A stretch of DNA of 64,000 nt. Origin: Prillingera fragicola. Its lineage: Eukaryota > Basidiomycota > Tremellomycetes > Trichosporonales > Trichosporonaceae. Of the stretch, positions 1-9,685 are shown piece after piece. The notes under the pieces are model-generated. The model did no database searches. It was not told the DNA's origin and saw nothing but the letters and a program-made list of their open reading frames with translations. The position numbers and the translations under genes were made by a program. Where the stretch lies: NCBI GenBank assembly GCA_002335605.1, contig BEDY01000003.1, positions 310,001 through 374,000 of the forward strand. The letters are read 5' to 3'. Every line of letters starts with the position of its first letter. The first letter of the stretch is position 1.

Positions 1-1269
1 TACGTCGCTCGCTGCACCGTTGGCCAGGCCATCCAGATTTACGAGCTCCCCGGCATGGGTCTCCTCGACAAGAAGAGTCTCAAGATTGAGGGTGTGCAGG
101 ACTTTGAGTGGTGCCCCATGGGCGACAAGGACTGGGAGGCCAAGAAGGCCGGCAAGGGCCGCGAGATGATGATCTCGTTCTGGACCCCCGAGGCCGAGAA
201 CCAGCCCGCCCGTGTCAACCTCATGGCTATCCCCAGCCGCAAGGTTCTCCGTGCCAAGAACCTCTTCTCCGTCACCGACTGCAAGTTCTCGTGGCAGAAC
301 CAGGGTGACTACCTCTGCGTCAAGGTCGACCGTCACAACCGCAAGGCCAAGAACAAGAAGGCCACCTTCTGCAACCTCGAGCTCTTCCGTCTTCGCGAGA
401 AGGACTACCCCGTCGAGGTCATCGAGCACAAGGACTATGTCACCTCGTTTGCCTGGGAGCCCAGTGGGTCGCGTTTCGCCATTGTTTCGACAAACGACCC
501 CAACTTTGGCCAGAACATTCCCGGCGCCGTTGTCAAGTACAACGTCTCGTTCTACGAGCCCGACCCCAAGAAGGGCGACTTTACTCCCTTCAAGGTCCTC
601 GAGGGCAAGGTTGCCAACACTCTTATCTGGTCGCCCCGCGGTCGCCACATTGTGCTTGCCACCGTCGCGTCGTCGGCCAAGTTTGACATTGAGTTCTGGG
701 ACGTCGACTTTACCCCCGACGACTCGATCAAGCGCGAGCGCGACCCCAACGACCCCGGAGCCAACGTCCAGCAGCTCAACGTCGGCGAGCACTACGGTGT
801 CACCGACATTGCCTGGGACCCTAGTGGACGCTACCTCGCGTCGTGGGCTTCGTCGTGGCGCTCGACCCCCGAGCCCGGATTCTCCATCTGGGACTTCAAG
901 GGCCAGAACCTCGGCCACCAGGGCCAGGAAAAGTTCAAGCAGTTCCTCTGGCGTCCCCGCCCCCCTACTCTCCTCCCCAAGAGCGAGCGCACCAAGATCC
1001 GCCGCAAGCTCAAGGAGTACTCGGTCCTGTTCGACGAGGCGGACGCCGCCGAGGAGAACCGCGGCAGTGCCGAAAAGCTCGCCCAGCGCCAGCGCGAGAT
1101 TGCCGAGTGGGACGCTTGGCGCGCCCGCAACAACGCTCGCGTCAACGCCGAGCGTGCTGCCCGTGGAAAGGAGCTCAAGCGCGACGTCGAGGTCGTTGCC
1201 GAGGAGGAGGAGAAGGTCGAGGAGTGGATCGAGGAGCTTATCGACGAGACCGAGGAGATTGTCCAGTAG
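1..1269 (+). CDS. PRT1: Eukaryotic translation initiation factor 3 subunit B (eIF3b/PRT1), 3' part
   Basis: The frame is open from base 1, so the 5' end lies outside the window; 422 residues remain. eIF3b is the scaffold subunit of eIF3, bridging the 40S ribosome, eIF3a and eIF3i/g in the cytoplasm. The visible part is the second half of the WD40/beta-propeller domain, with typical eIF3b wording such as the 'LKIEGVQDFEWCPMGDK' and 'GDYLCVKVDRHNR' stretches, followed by a highly charged helical tail (roughly the last 110 residues, ending in acidic 'EEEEKVEEWIEELIDETEE'), the segment that binds eIF3i/g in yeast. No intron is seen in this part. Codon use is extremely C-ended, as expected for a highly expressed housekeeping gene. 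Identification rests on protein pattern recognition and is strong. Confidence 0.95.
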   Translation, partial: YVARCTVGQAIQIYELPGMGLLDKKSLKIEGVQDFEWCPMGDKDWEAKKAGKGREMMISFWTPEAENQPARVNLMAIPSRKVLRAKNLFSVTDCKFSWQNQGDYLCVKVDRHNRKAKNKKATFCNLELFRLREKDYPVEVIEHKDYVTSFAWEPSGSRFAIVSTNDPNFGQNIPGAVVKYNVSFYEPDPKKGDFTPFKVLEGKVANTLIWSPRGRHIVLATVASSAKFDIEFWDVDFTPDDSIKRERDPNDPGANVQQLNVGEHYGVTDIAWDPSGRYLASWASSWRSTPEPGFSIWDFKGQNLGHQGQEKFKQFLWRPRPPTLLPKSERTKIRRKLKEYSVLFDEADAAEENRGSAEKLAQRQREIAEWDAWRARNNARVNAERAARGKELKRDVEVVAEEEEKVEEWIEELIDETEEIVQ

Positions 1270-1645
1270 ACAGGATTTGTTTGTAGGACCGGGGGAGACA
1301 AAAGCTGTGTATAGTTTTACGGCACACGCACTGGCACACTGGCATGCATCTTGCATCTGGCTATGACGACGAGGCCCAGGCAGCAGGAGGACATAATTGC
1401 AGGACAGACTGACGTGACCTGCGAGAGAGCCCAGTGAAGCCCCATTTCACGTCCTTCCCGTAGTAAGCCCTAAGCAGTCAACTGGAGATCACCAATATCT
1501 CAATAGGTAGCTGTGAGGGGACCAGGACTTCGAGATTGTGAGCAGAGGCAAGGCAGCGTCGCATTTTTCGCGACCCGGTATTTTTGTCTGCTTAGAAGCA
1601 AGTTATTGTCTGCTTAGAAGCAAGTTAGTCCGAACACTTTCACAA
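1270..1645. other. 3' flank of eIF3b and 5' flank of tRNA-Ser
   Basis: No gene is seen. The stretch ends in a perfect two-copy 22-bp direct repeat (1584-1627) 18 bp before the tRNA. Confidence 0.6.
1584..1627. repeat. Two-copy 22-bp tandem repeat upstream of the tRNA gene
   Basis: The unit TTGTCTGCTTAGAAGCAAGT plus TA occurs at 1584-1605 and again, identically, at 1606-1627. It ends 18 bp before the tRNA-Ser 5' end. Perfect identity suggests a recent duplication. Confidence 0.9.
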
Positions 1646-1726
1646 GGCATTGTGGCGGAGTGGTTAACGCGATTGACTCGAAATCAATTTCCTTCGGGAG
1701 CGCATGTTCGAATCATGCCAATGTCG
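1646..1726 (+). tRNA. tRNA-Ser(CGA)
   Basis: An 81-nt gene folds as a class II cloverleaf. The acceptor stem is GGCATTG paired with CAATGTC (one G-T pair), discriminator G1726. The anticodon loop is CTCGAAA, giving anticodon CGA for UCG codons. The T arm is GCATG/CATGC around TTCGAAT. The long variable arm between anticodon and T arms and the G discriminator are serine identity features. No intron is present. CCA is not encoded. Confidence 0.95.
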
Positions 1727-1733
1727 GTCTTTA

Positions 1734-1740
1734 TTTTTTT
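1734..1740 (+). terminator. RNA polymerase III terminator of tRNA-Ser
   Basis: A run of seven T residues starts eight bases after the tRNA 3' end, the normal Pol III stop signal; a shorter TTT precedes it. Confidence 0.8.
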
Positions 1741-1995
1741 GTTTGTCATATCCACCTACTCTTCTTGGTCACCTTTCGGTGTCGTGCTGCATGATGATCT
1801 CGTTCTTATCATTTCCGTGAGCTGTGCAGCTGAAGCCATGATTGTTGGTCTTCCCCGAGGTGGACGTGGGTCGGAGGGATATTTGTTTACTCAGCATCTC
1901 ACTGTCGTCATTTGCATGGCCACTGATTTCTCACACTACTTAACACGTCCACTCTGACCACTTGTTCTCTCATGCAACACTCTCACACTACAGCA

Positions 1996-2829
1996 ATGCC
2001 CATCCCAAAGTTCCCAAAGCCAGACCACACCCTCCCCACCCTCCCAACCGGGCCCAACCTCGTCCGCCGCCCGCAAACAGTCAAGCAATTCAGCTTCGAG
2101 CCCTCCTCCCGCTGGGTACGCGCCGTCGTCGCGGGCCAAGCAGTCGTAGACAGCCGGCACCAGCTGCTGGTCTGGGAACCCGACTCCAAGGTCGCCGAGT
2201 ATGCCTTCCCCCTCTCGCATGTGCGAATGGATCTCCTCAAGGCGAGCAGCGGCACACCCGCGGCGGCGACAAAGTACTGGCGTCCGAAACAGGATGTGAC
2301 GTGGTACGACCTCGCTGTGGGCGACAAGACGATTTCTGCAGCGGCTTGGAAGTGGACCACGCCTGGTTTGGAGGACTGGGTGGGGGTTACGTGGCATCCG
2401 AGCGCGGGCATCGAGTGGTTTGAAGAGGACGAGGCGGTCGTTGCGCATCCTCGTGCTGGGGCGAGGATCGATGTCATCCCGTCTAGCAGGCATGTTGAGG
2501 TGTTCTCCGAGGGCGGGGTCCTGCTCGCCGAATCCTCGGGGGCGGTCGCGCTGTTCGAGACCAACCTCCCGACGCGGTTCTACCTCCCGCCCGGCGACGT
2601 CGTGTGGGAGACCCTCGAGGGGGTGGAGCTCGCTACCGTGTGCCCGTACAAGGGTACTGCCGACAGGTACTGGCGCGTCAAGGGGACGAAAGATGCCATT
2701 GCCTGGGGGTATACTGCGCCGCTGCCGGGGGTCGCGGGTATCAAGGATCGGGTGGCGTTTTATAATGAAAAGGTCAAGTTGGTGGTTGACGGGGTGCCGT
2801 TTGAGGGCATGTGGCCTGCCAAGCTATGA
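1996..2829 (+). CDS. Tandem DUF427 domain protein
   Basis: A single exon of 277 aa contains two copies of the DUF427 (PF04248) fold. The first copy covers about residues 38-140: VVDSRHQLLVWEP, then EYAFPLSHVRMDLL, then a 'W+Y' segment TWYDL. The second covers about 158-270 and has the better preserved signature VCPYKGTADRYWRVKG and AWGYTAPLPGVAGIKDRVAFY. Single-domain bacterial members are about 90-120 aa, and two-domain fusions of about 250-280 aa are usual in fungi. Molecular function is unknown. The start at 1996 is preferred for its context (CAGCAATG); an in-frame ATG at 1972 would add eight residues. The gene lies 270 bp after the tRNA. Confidence 0.85.
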   Translation: MPIPKFPKPDHTLPTLPTGPNLVRRPQTVKQFSFEPSSRWVRAVVAGQAVVDSRHQLLVWEPDSKVAEYAFPLSHVRMDLLKASSGTPAAATKYWRPKQDVTWYDLAVGDKTISAAAWKWTTPGLEDWVGVTWHPSAGIEWFEEDEAVVAHPRAGARIDVIPSSRHVEVFSEGGVLLAESSGAVALFETNLPTRFYLPPGDVVWETLEGVELATVCPYKGTADRYWRVKGTKDAIAWGYTAPLPGVAGIKDRVAFYNEKVKLVVDGVPFEGMWPAKL

Positions 2830-4432
2830 GTCTTGTGAGTGCTGGGTATTGTACACAGGCAGTGTCGAGGATGCTGAACATCACAGCTCGCTAGTCGTGT
2901 CCTCGCATCCAAATGTAATCACTCTGTGTTTGTCCTTGTGCCATACCATGCCCCACGAGCTGCGCATGGCTATCGTCAGGTGCTGTGAGGATCCCATTAG
3001 TGTGCCGGGGCTTGTGAAGGTTAATGGTGTTCTGAAGGTCGCGGAGACGCACTTCTTTCAATGACAACTCGCTAGGCCAGATGATGTGACGCTGTGTAGC
3101 TGTCTTGCCCACTTCTTGGCCCTTGATGTTCTAACCGACACTTGGCATGTCCCAGCTCAAGGTGTCCTTGGTCCCATGTCTACTCCATCTCACGTACACA
3201 AAGCGTCCTGACTGGACTTGATCCCCATACCTACCCCTTAAGAGACGACATGCCCGTCGTTCGCTGGTGCGCTTTCAGTACGTGTATCACTACACAGTAG
3301 GCAGCGCTAAGCCCAGCAGCTTTCATCCATCGAAATAAGGATCGGGACAAAGACAAGTTGGGCGTGGCTCCCCGCCGCAAGAGTTCCAGGGTTGGCCTTC
3401 GCCGACCGCATGTTGGAGCATGCCAAATGTCATAAGGTTGTGATTCCTGTTGACGAGGGACTCAACGCGTGGCACATGGTTTCATGACCCAGATACCAAC
3501 TGTGAATAGTAGCGCACGGAGCGATACAAAGTCCTGATGCACGACCTTTACCGATGTGCTTTGCTCCTGGGGACATTCAAGGCTATCCAGATCCCAACGC
3601 CCACCTCTGCTTTCTTGTCCGACGACCCAAGACGTTGCCAGATGGCTCTACAATGCTCATTCAGACCCTCAACTATTGAATGAACCGCTTGCAAAGCTGC
3701 AAAGAGTTGAACGCATCTCCAGGGCTTCTACGCTGTGTCGGGCAATTAATTGGGATTTTTTTCTTCTTCTCATGTTACTATGTTGCTGTGGGCTGTAGCC
3801 GTTTGCACTGCGATGGCAAGCTTGACGTTGTGAGTAGCTTTTGAGAACCCCAAGATTCTGAGTGGATCGCCGGCAGATGGCATGCACGCTTGCGGCACCA
3901 TGACAAAGTCCACCGAACCCGCTGACTTGCGATTGATTGATTGTTTGTTGCAACCCACTCACGTTTGCTGAAATGGCTGCCCGCATCTGCTGCAATACAA
4001 TGCAAGGGGCAGAAAACTAACTGAATAGCTAGTGTACCCGACCGCGAAACAGAGGTTCTGACTTGCAGCCACGATGGGCTTGCCTCTGCAACATCTACCG
4101 TGTCAGCCGTATCCATCTCTAGCCGGCTGGTCTGGCGATGCTGCATGCAGTCAACATAGTCCAGTTTGACTCAGCTTCTCTCATGATCACTCACTCCTCC
4201 TCATCCCCCTACACAGCTGCTGCCTACCTTAGCCAGGAGAACACCCCTCCCGGCCCCTCTCTCAAGCGCTCTAGTAAACAAGCCCTCTGCAACATTGATG
4301 CCGACAAAGGGAATATCCTCCTGTCGTGAGTGGTCCAATCGCCTCCCAAACTGCACCATGTACTGATCTGTGAGAAGAACAACCACTTCCAGCCCAAAGT
4401 CCATACAAAGCAAGCCCAAGCGTTCTCGCGTC
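2830..4432. other. Intergenic region, 1.6 kb
   Basis: Only short, overlapping, compositionally uninformative ORFs occur here on either strand, and none has recognisable protein features. Nothing further is supported. Confidence 0.5.
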
Positions 4433-5264
4433 ATGCCTCGACAGGTCGTGTTCGCCAACGGCACGTTTGAGCTGTACGAGGACGAAACGTACGACAAGTG
4501 AGTGTTGTGACGCCTAGCACTCATGCTGACCAGCACCAGCTACCCCGACATTAAAGGGTATCTCTGCCTCCTTGGTACTACCACTTTGAACCGTGTGGTT
4601 TGGTTCTACGACAGCAGCCAAAGCGATGATGAGCTGTCGCCCGATGATCTCGCCAAGAAGCGCGAGACGGACGCTGCAGTTCGTCGCGGCGTTCAACTCC
4701 TAATTGGCCTCCGCGAGAAAGGCGAGGGGTGTGTATCTGAGGAGGGGGGGTTGAGTGTGTATTCAGAGCTGACATTCGCGCAGAATGTTCGTGCCAGTTT
4801 CGGACAACGTTGACCCAGTGTGGGAGGCCATTCCGTGGGTGCCCGCTTCCGGCCTCCTCGGCATGACCGAAGAGGAGTGCAACAACTTGTTCTACGCCAG
4901 CAAGGACCCATATGTTGGTGAAGACGCCAGTGTCGTCAATAGTGAGCTGGTCCGGGTAAGTTTTGGGTCGTTCTTGTCCGTAGACTCTGACGACCCCGAG
5001 TGCAACATTCGGTTCGGGCTGCCTTCTGCCTCGACACGCCCAGACTTGAGCGGCATTCTGCCCTCCGACCCCCAGTGGATCTTTCTGATTACAACACTCT
5101 ACTGCTACTACTCCAGCCTGACGCTGTGTGTTATCGATGAGATGTGGCTGCCGGGTCAAGAGTTTGACTGTCAGTCGGTGCTGATCGAGCGCGACATGAA
5201 CCTGTGGAGCCGCCGTGACATTTGTGATGCCGTGAATGAGAACGAGACGACTGGCATCCTTTGA
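4433..5264 (+). CDS. Hypothetical protein, three exons (246 aa)
   Basis: Hand-built model: exons 4433-4497, 4534-4728 and 4784-5264; introns 4498-4533 (36 nt, GTGAGT...CAG) and 4729-4783 (55 nt, GTGTGT...CAG). The first intron could equally end at 4539, giving two residues fewer in the same frame. The product is acidic, with strings such as DDELSPDDLAKK and NEDVDPVW-like tryptophan-rich segments (WEAIPWVPASGLLGM), and its C-terminal half is rich in Tyr/Leu (FLITTLYCYYSSLTLCVIDEM). There is no signal peptide and no recognised domain. A GTAAGT at 4956 followed by TAG at 4983 is too short to be an intron and is read through. It is separated from the next, convergent gene by 181 bp. Function unknown. 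Confidence 0.6.
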
Positions 5265-5445
5265 ACTAGTCGGCCGGCTGTAGACTGCTGGGATTTTGTT
5301 TAATGCATAAGGTGTATCTGTCTGTCGCAAACAGGGGGTGCAAAAGGCGTGCATACAAGTAGCCAAGGCCCATATGCTCACAGATCAAGGCATTACATAC
5401 AGTGTCACACAACACAAACCACAAGTCTCGCCGCATTGCATTTAC

Positions 5446-6876
5446 TTAGACGATGGAAGCGTACAACCTTCGCTCATACTCCGCAGCGTACTCCTCCCAA
5501 GGATCCAGGCCCTTCCAGTACAACGACGTGCCGACGATGCCTGCAAGACCACTGGCAGGGTCGAGCCAGTAGTTGGTCTTGGCTGCGCCGCCCCAAAATC
5601 CGCTTCCAGCCTTACGGCGGCCGACGCTCGTCATGCCGTCGACGTTCAACGCAAAGCCGACCGAGTGAGAGATGTTGTCGGGGGTAGCGAGCGGTGGGAC
5701 GTTTTGCCACCGCGCAACAAACGCAGCAAGCTCCTCGCGTCCAGCCGGTGTGATGCAGGGGGTGAACAGCTCGTTGTAGCTCTCAGGCGTGAGCAGACGA
5801 AAGTTCTCGTCTGGGACGTCGCCGCCAGGCGAGGCATAGGGTCCCCGGTCGTTCTCGCGGATGCTGGGAATGTACCGCGCGTCGCACCTCAGGAGACCGC
5901 GGAGGAACTTCAGATAGTCACGCTGAGTACCATACAGAGCGCCGCCGCCAAGGAGCAGGCAGCGTTCCTGCTCAGCAACAGTTTGAGGGCGCTTGAGACC
6001 AAAACCGCCAGGTGCAAGAATGATCTCGTCTGTGTCTGGGTCACGGACGCAGAGCCACATCTTTGAGCGGCGGACAGCCTCGGTGGGCCAGCACGTCATG
6101 CTGTCTGCACCGAGGGGGAGGAAGATCTTGGAGCGGAAGTAGTCGTGCAGGGACTCGCCGGAGACGCGCTCGACGAGGACGCCAGCGAGGTCGATAGACT
6201 GGGAGTAAGTCCATGACTCTCCCGGCTCGTAGATGAGAGGGGCAAGGAGGACCTCGGCGCCACCTGGTGCTTGGAAGGTCATTGGAATGCCGGCCCGCTT
6301 GGAGTGCTCGGTGATGAGGGAGGGGTACTGCGGGTACACCAGGCCTGCAAGGTTAGTACATATCCCAATGTGATTCAAGCAGCTCACCAGAGCTGTGGCT
6401 CAGCAATTGCCGCAATGTGATACGCTTCTCGGGGTCCTCAAACACTGCATTGCCAGTCCTGTCATACCCAGTGAGGATGCGTAGGTGCTTGAGCTCTGGC
6501 AGCCACCTGTCAATGTCGTCGGGCGAGTCGAGGCGGACCAGGCCGCGGTCTACGAGCTGAAGACAAGCTACAGCGGTAACCACCTTGGTCTGTGAGTAGA
6601 GCTCCACGGCTGGAGAGGTTAGCGGGGCAGGAGACACGAGGCAGCGGTTGAGGACTGGGCAGAGCGCCACAGAGTGCCGCCATCAGAGTACTCACGTGTG
6701 CTGTCTTTTACTTGTCCCTCCTCTGGGTGACCGAAGACCTTGTCGCCAGCTTGATTGAAGTAGAGTGTCTCCTCGGCGTTGGTCGCGGCCATGAAGATCG
6801 CCGGGAGGTTTGTCTTCGGCCTGGCGGCAAGATGCTCGTCCAGAAGCCGCCCCGAAGCCAGTTGGGGGATAGGCAT
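5446..6876 (-). CDS. Serine beta-lactamase-fold hydrolase / transesterase family protein
   Basis: Exons in transcript order: 6876-6696, 6609-6388 and 6344-5446; introns 6610-6695 (86 nt) and 6345-6387 (43 nt). The 433-aa product has class-C beta-lactamase/penicillin-binding-protein-like motifs: S-Q-T-K at residues 66-69 (nucleophile Ser66, base Lys69), Y-S-Q at 181-183 replacing the usual YxN, and a C-terminal GGAAKTNYWLDP, the equivalent of the KTG strand in the EstB/LovD branch. No signal peptide is visible, so it is probably cytosolic. Fungal members hydrolyse esters or amides or transfer acyl groups; the substrate cannot be told. The start at 6876 gives the family-typical N terminus. An upstream in-frame ATG at 7086 would add a 70-residue Pro/Ser-rich stretch that looks non-coding or linker-like. 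The gene is convergent with its left neighbour. Confidence 0.8.
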
Positions 6877-7086
6877 GGGACCGGGAGGGTAAGCCGGGTA
6901 CGTGTGGGGGCATGTTTGGGGGAGTGCACACGAGTGGGCGTGTGGTGGAGAGCGCTGAGGAGGTGAAGGGTGCTTTGGTGGTGAGCTGGAGATCTGGCTG
7001 TTTGGTGAGGTGGGGGACTGGCTGAGGCCCTTGGCCTTGAGCCTTGACTGGAGAGCCGAAGCCTGCTCAGCCTGGGTGTAGGTCAT

Positions 7087-8353
7087 TCTGCGGTCGCTGG
7101 TGTCGCTGGAGGAGTCGAAAGTAGCTGGGATAATGGACAACGCGGGCACAGTTCTTGGCGATGAGCCAACATAAGCTGTGGTTGTAAATGCCGGTTTCTG
7201 AACACCGGGCCGGACCTTTTGGATGTAACCACCAAGCGACCAGTCACCACCATGTCTCGCGCATGCTACAGTCCTCCTAGCCGGCGGTCTCAGCTTGCGA
7301 CATTCCTCAAACTTGTTCATCGTCAGCATCATCAGGATGACGCCCCCGGAGGTTGTGGGCCGAGGCAGCCTCGCGTGAGCGACGGCAAAAGGCAAGACGG
7401 CAAGGTGGGGGCCACAAGGTCACAAGGGCGGGGACCAGCGCCGTGGTGTCTGGGGCCCGCTCAACCCCCGCACAGGGTAGCGCTCCTATTCGACAGCGTG
7501 GACCGCGTGAACAGCATGGCACGTTGTTACGACCGCGCTCTGGAACGCACGTAAGGCGTCTCAGCGCGTGTGCAGAGAGTGGATGGCGGCGTCGACCGCA
7601 GCCGGGTGGTTGAATGCCTCATGTCTCCCTCTTGCTCCTGCTGACATGGCGGGGCCGCCGTATGTGTCTCGTCGCCTACATAGCCGGTCAGCTGGTGCAT
7701 GCAGACTGTGCATGTGAGCACCTAGCACATGTGATGTAGTCTGGGAGCTAGGGTGATTTGGACCTTGCAGACGAGTCAAAGCCAGTACGAGGGAGCTGAT
7801 GAAAGAAGCAGCAGATGTCGACCGAGGAACCGACTACAGGGGTGAACACCAATCGAAGATATCAGCTGATGGATCGCAGTGTCCGGGCCGCAATGTTGGA
7901 CATAGTGCGGTGTGTTTGGGCAGAAAGGTAGGCCAAGATGTAGTGTCAAGTCGAGTGTTAGGTGTGAGAGATGAACCTCCAGTGCCGGAATGGTCACTCA
8001 CCCACCCGCACGCGTCTCGTAGTGCCCACCGGGTTGCTTACGCCTCTGATCACGTCCGTCCGTCCATGCACCCTATCACCTACAACTACTTTGTACTCGC
8101 CATCTTCATTGCTCAGATGTTGCATAGAACACGTGTGGATGGCCGTGGGTGCTGCAGATGCTGCCAACTACCACTCCACATCGCTGCTCAAAACAACCTC
8201 CACTCTTGCTTGTGACGCTATCTACCCGAGCTGCTATCTCTCCTCCTTCCACTCGCTCATGGACACTCCATTCAGACACTCACCAGCACTGACACGATAT
8301 GGTGACTTGCATGTAGAGTATTGTAAGTCTACAGCACCTCCTGCAGCAAACTA
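7087..8353. other. Divergent intergenic region, 1.27 kb
   Basis: It lies between the minus-strand hydrolase and a plus-strand unknown gene and probably holds both promoters. Only weak ORFs occur, and no recognisable feature is seen. Confidence 0.5.
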
Positions 8354-9506
8354 ATGCCAGTCACATCACTCCGGATCGAGCCGCACGTCGACCTCTTGTC
8401 ATGCGAAGACGGCAACCCATTTGCACCACTCGACGAAGTCATCTCGGCCAATTCATGTCTTCTATGTGCTAGTCAACCTGCTCCTCCCCACTATGTTCAG
8501 TGCGAGGGCCCAGGGTGGCACATCCTGTACGATGTGCTCACCGAGGGAACGCGTGGGATGAACGCAATGGGGCCAAGGGGTCCCAAGGATAGGTTACCGA
8601 GTCGAATCTACCTGGGGCTCAAGATTCGGGTGCGTACCTCCCTCCTTGCTGCAGCAGTTGACAGTTCAGACAGACACACTGGACGAGATCTTTGCCGCCC
8701 TTGCCGCCTGCCCCATCACTCACCTCCGCATCGACCGACACCCCCACTCACCTCTCCTGACTCCCACACTGTTCTCGGCGCTCTCAGCCCCCAACGCTGC
8801 CCCACGCCTTACACGTCTGATTCTTACCGACCCAGATCCTCAGCCGCCAACGATAGGACCAGCACTGGTCTCTTTCTTGTGCTCTCCCGCAGCCGCTCCG
8901 CTGCAACACCTAGCACTCAACCTGGACGCATTCCCAGTCTCCCTCTTACGATCAGTGGTCGACATTCTAGCATCGCCCAAACATCAGGACGTCATACCCC
9001 ATCTCTCCCTAACACCCAGCCATTATGCGCATTACGGTGGCACACCCAGTGCACCGCGCACATTTGCGATAAATGGCGACCTCACACACCACTCCATTGC
9101 GGCCTCACCATACGCTGCGTACCTGCGCGACATGTATCAGCCAGCAGTCAGGCCGGCACCCGACGCCGGCCGACCACCACGAGGCTTCCTCCCCGTCAGT
9201 GTCTATCACCCAGACTCGAAGGAACACCAAGTCCAACGCGCCCATGCTCTACAGTGGGCACGGACTGCGACCAGAGCGCAAATCGCCACTGCGCGCGTGC
9301 GTGCCCGTACACCAGCAGCGATCATCAGTCACGGCCGTGTGGCTGACACAAGCAAACCGTCCGTGTTGCTCGAGCAGCTCCCGCCCGAGTTGCGCTTGCT
9401 GGTAGCTAGCTATTGCGGAGACGTCATCTCCACGGACGGCACGGCTGTATTCTCGTCTGAGCGCGGTGATCTCGGTGTCTTGGGATGGCATGAGCTGGGG
9501 GAGTGA
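8354..9506 (+). CDS. Hypothetical protein with LRR/F-box-like pattern, two exons (370 aa)
   Basis: Exon 1 is 8354-8629. Exon 2 is 8670-9506 if the 40-nt intron 8630-8669 is used; acceptors at 8654 and 8657 are also in frame but would give introns of only 25-28 nt. The middle of the protein has leucine-spaced segments resembling degenerate leucine-rich repeats (HLRIDRHPHSPLLTPTLFSAL, then RLTRLILTD, then LQHLALNLDAFPVSLLRSVV). Near the C terminus LEQLPPELRLLVASYCGDV resembles the LPPEL start of an F-box, unusually placed at the end. No membrane segment is seen. If the F-box reading is right it would recruit substrates to an SCF ubiquitin ligase, but that is inference from one short motif. It is convergent with the following reductase gene, with 179 bp between the stops. 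Confidence 0.6.
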
Positions 9507-9685
9507 TTGGGGGCTTTTGCTGATCTGTGTGTACAAATCGTGCAGAATTGTAATTATCAGAGGGTATAGACGCTGTCACAACAGCATGTACAAATGTATC
9601 AGTTCAATTGGAGTTGGAGCACGAACCAAAAATTCATCTTTCAGCACTGAAATCGTACAAGTCTACTACTCGCTCCTCAAGAACT

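Noticed and set aside
212..1366. 384-codon ORF in another frame of eIF3b
   Set aside because: Ser/Arg/Thr-rich frame-shifted shadow of a recognised gene.
4956..4983. GTAAGT...TAG as a third intron in the 4433-5264 gene
   Set aside because: 28 nt and not a multiple of three; removing it breaks the downstream frame, while reading through keeps it.
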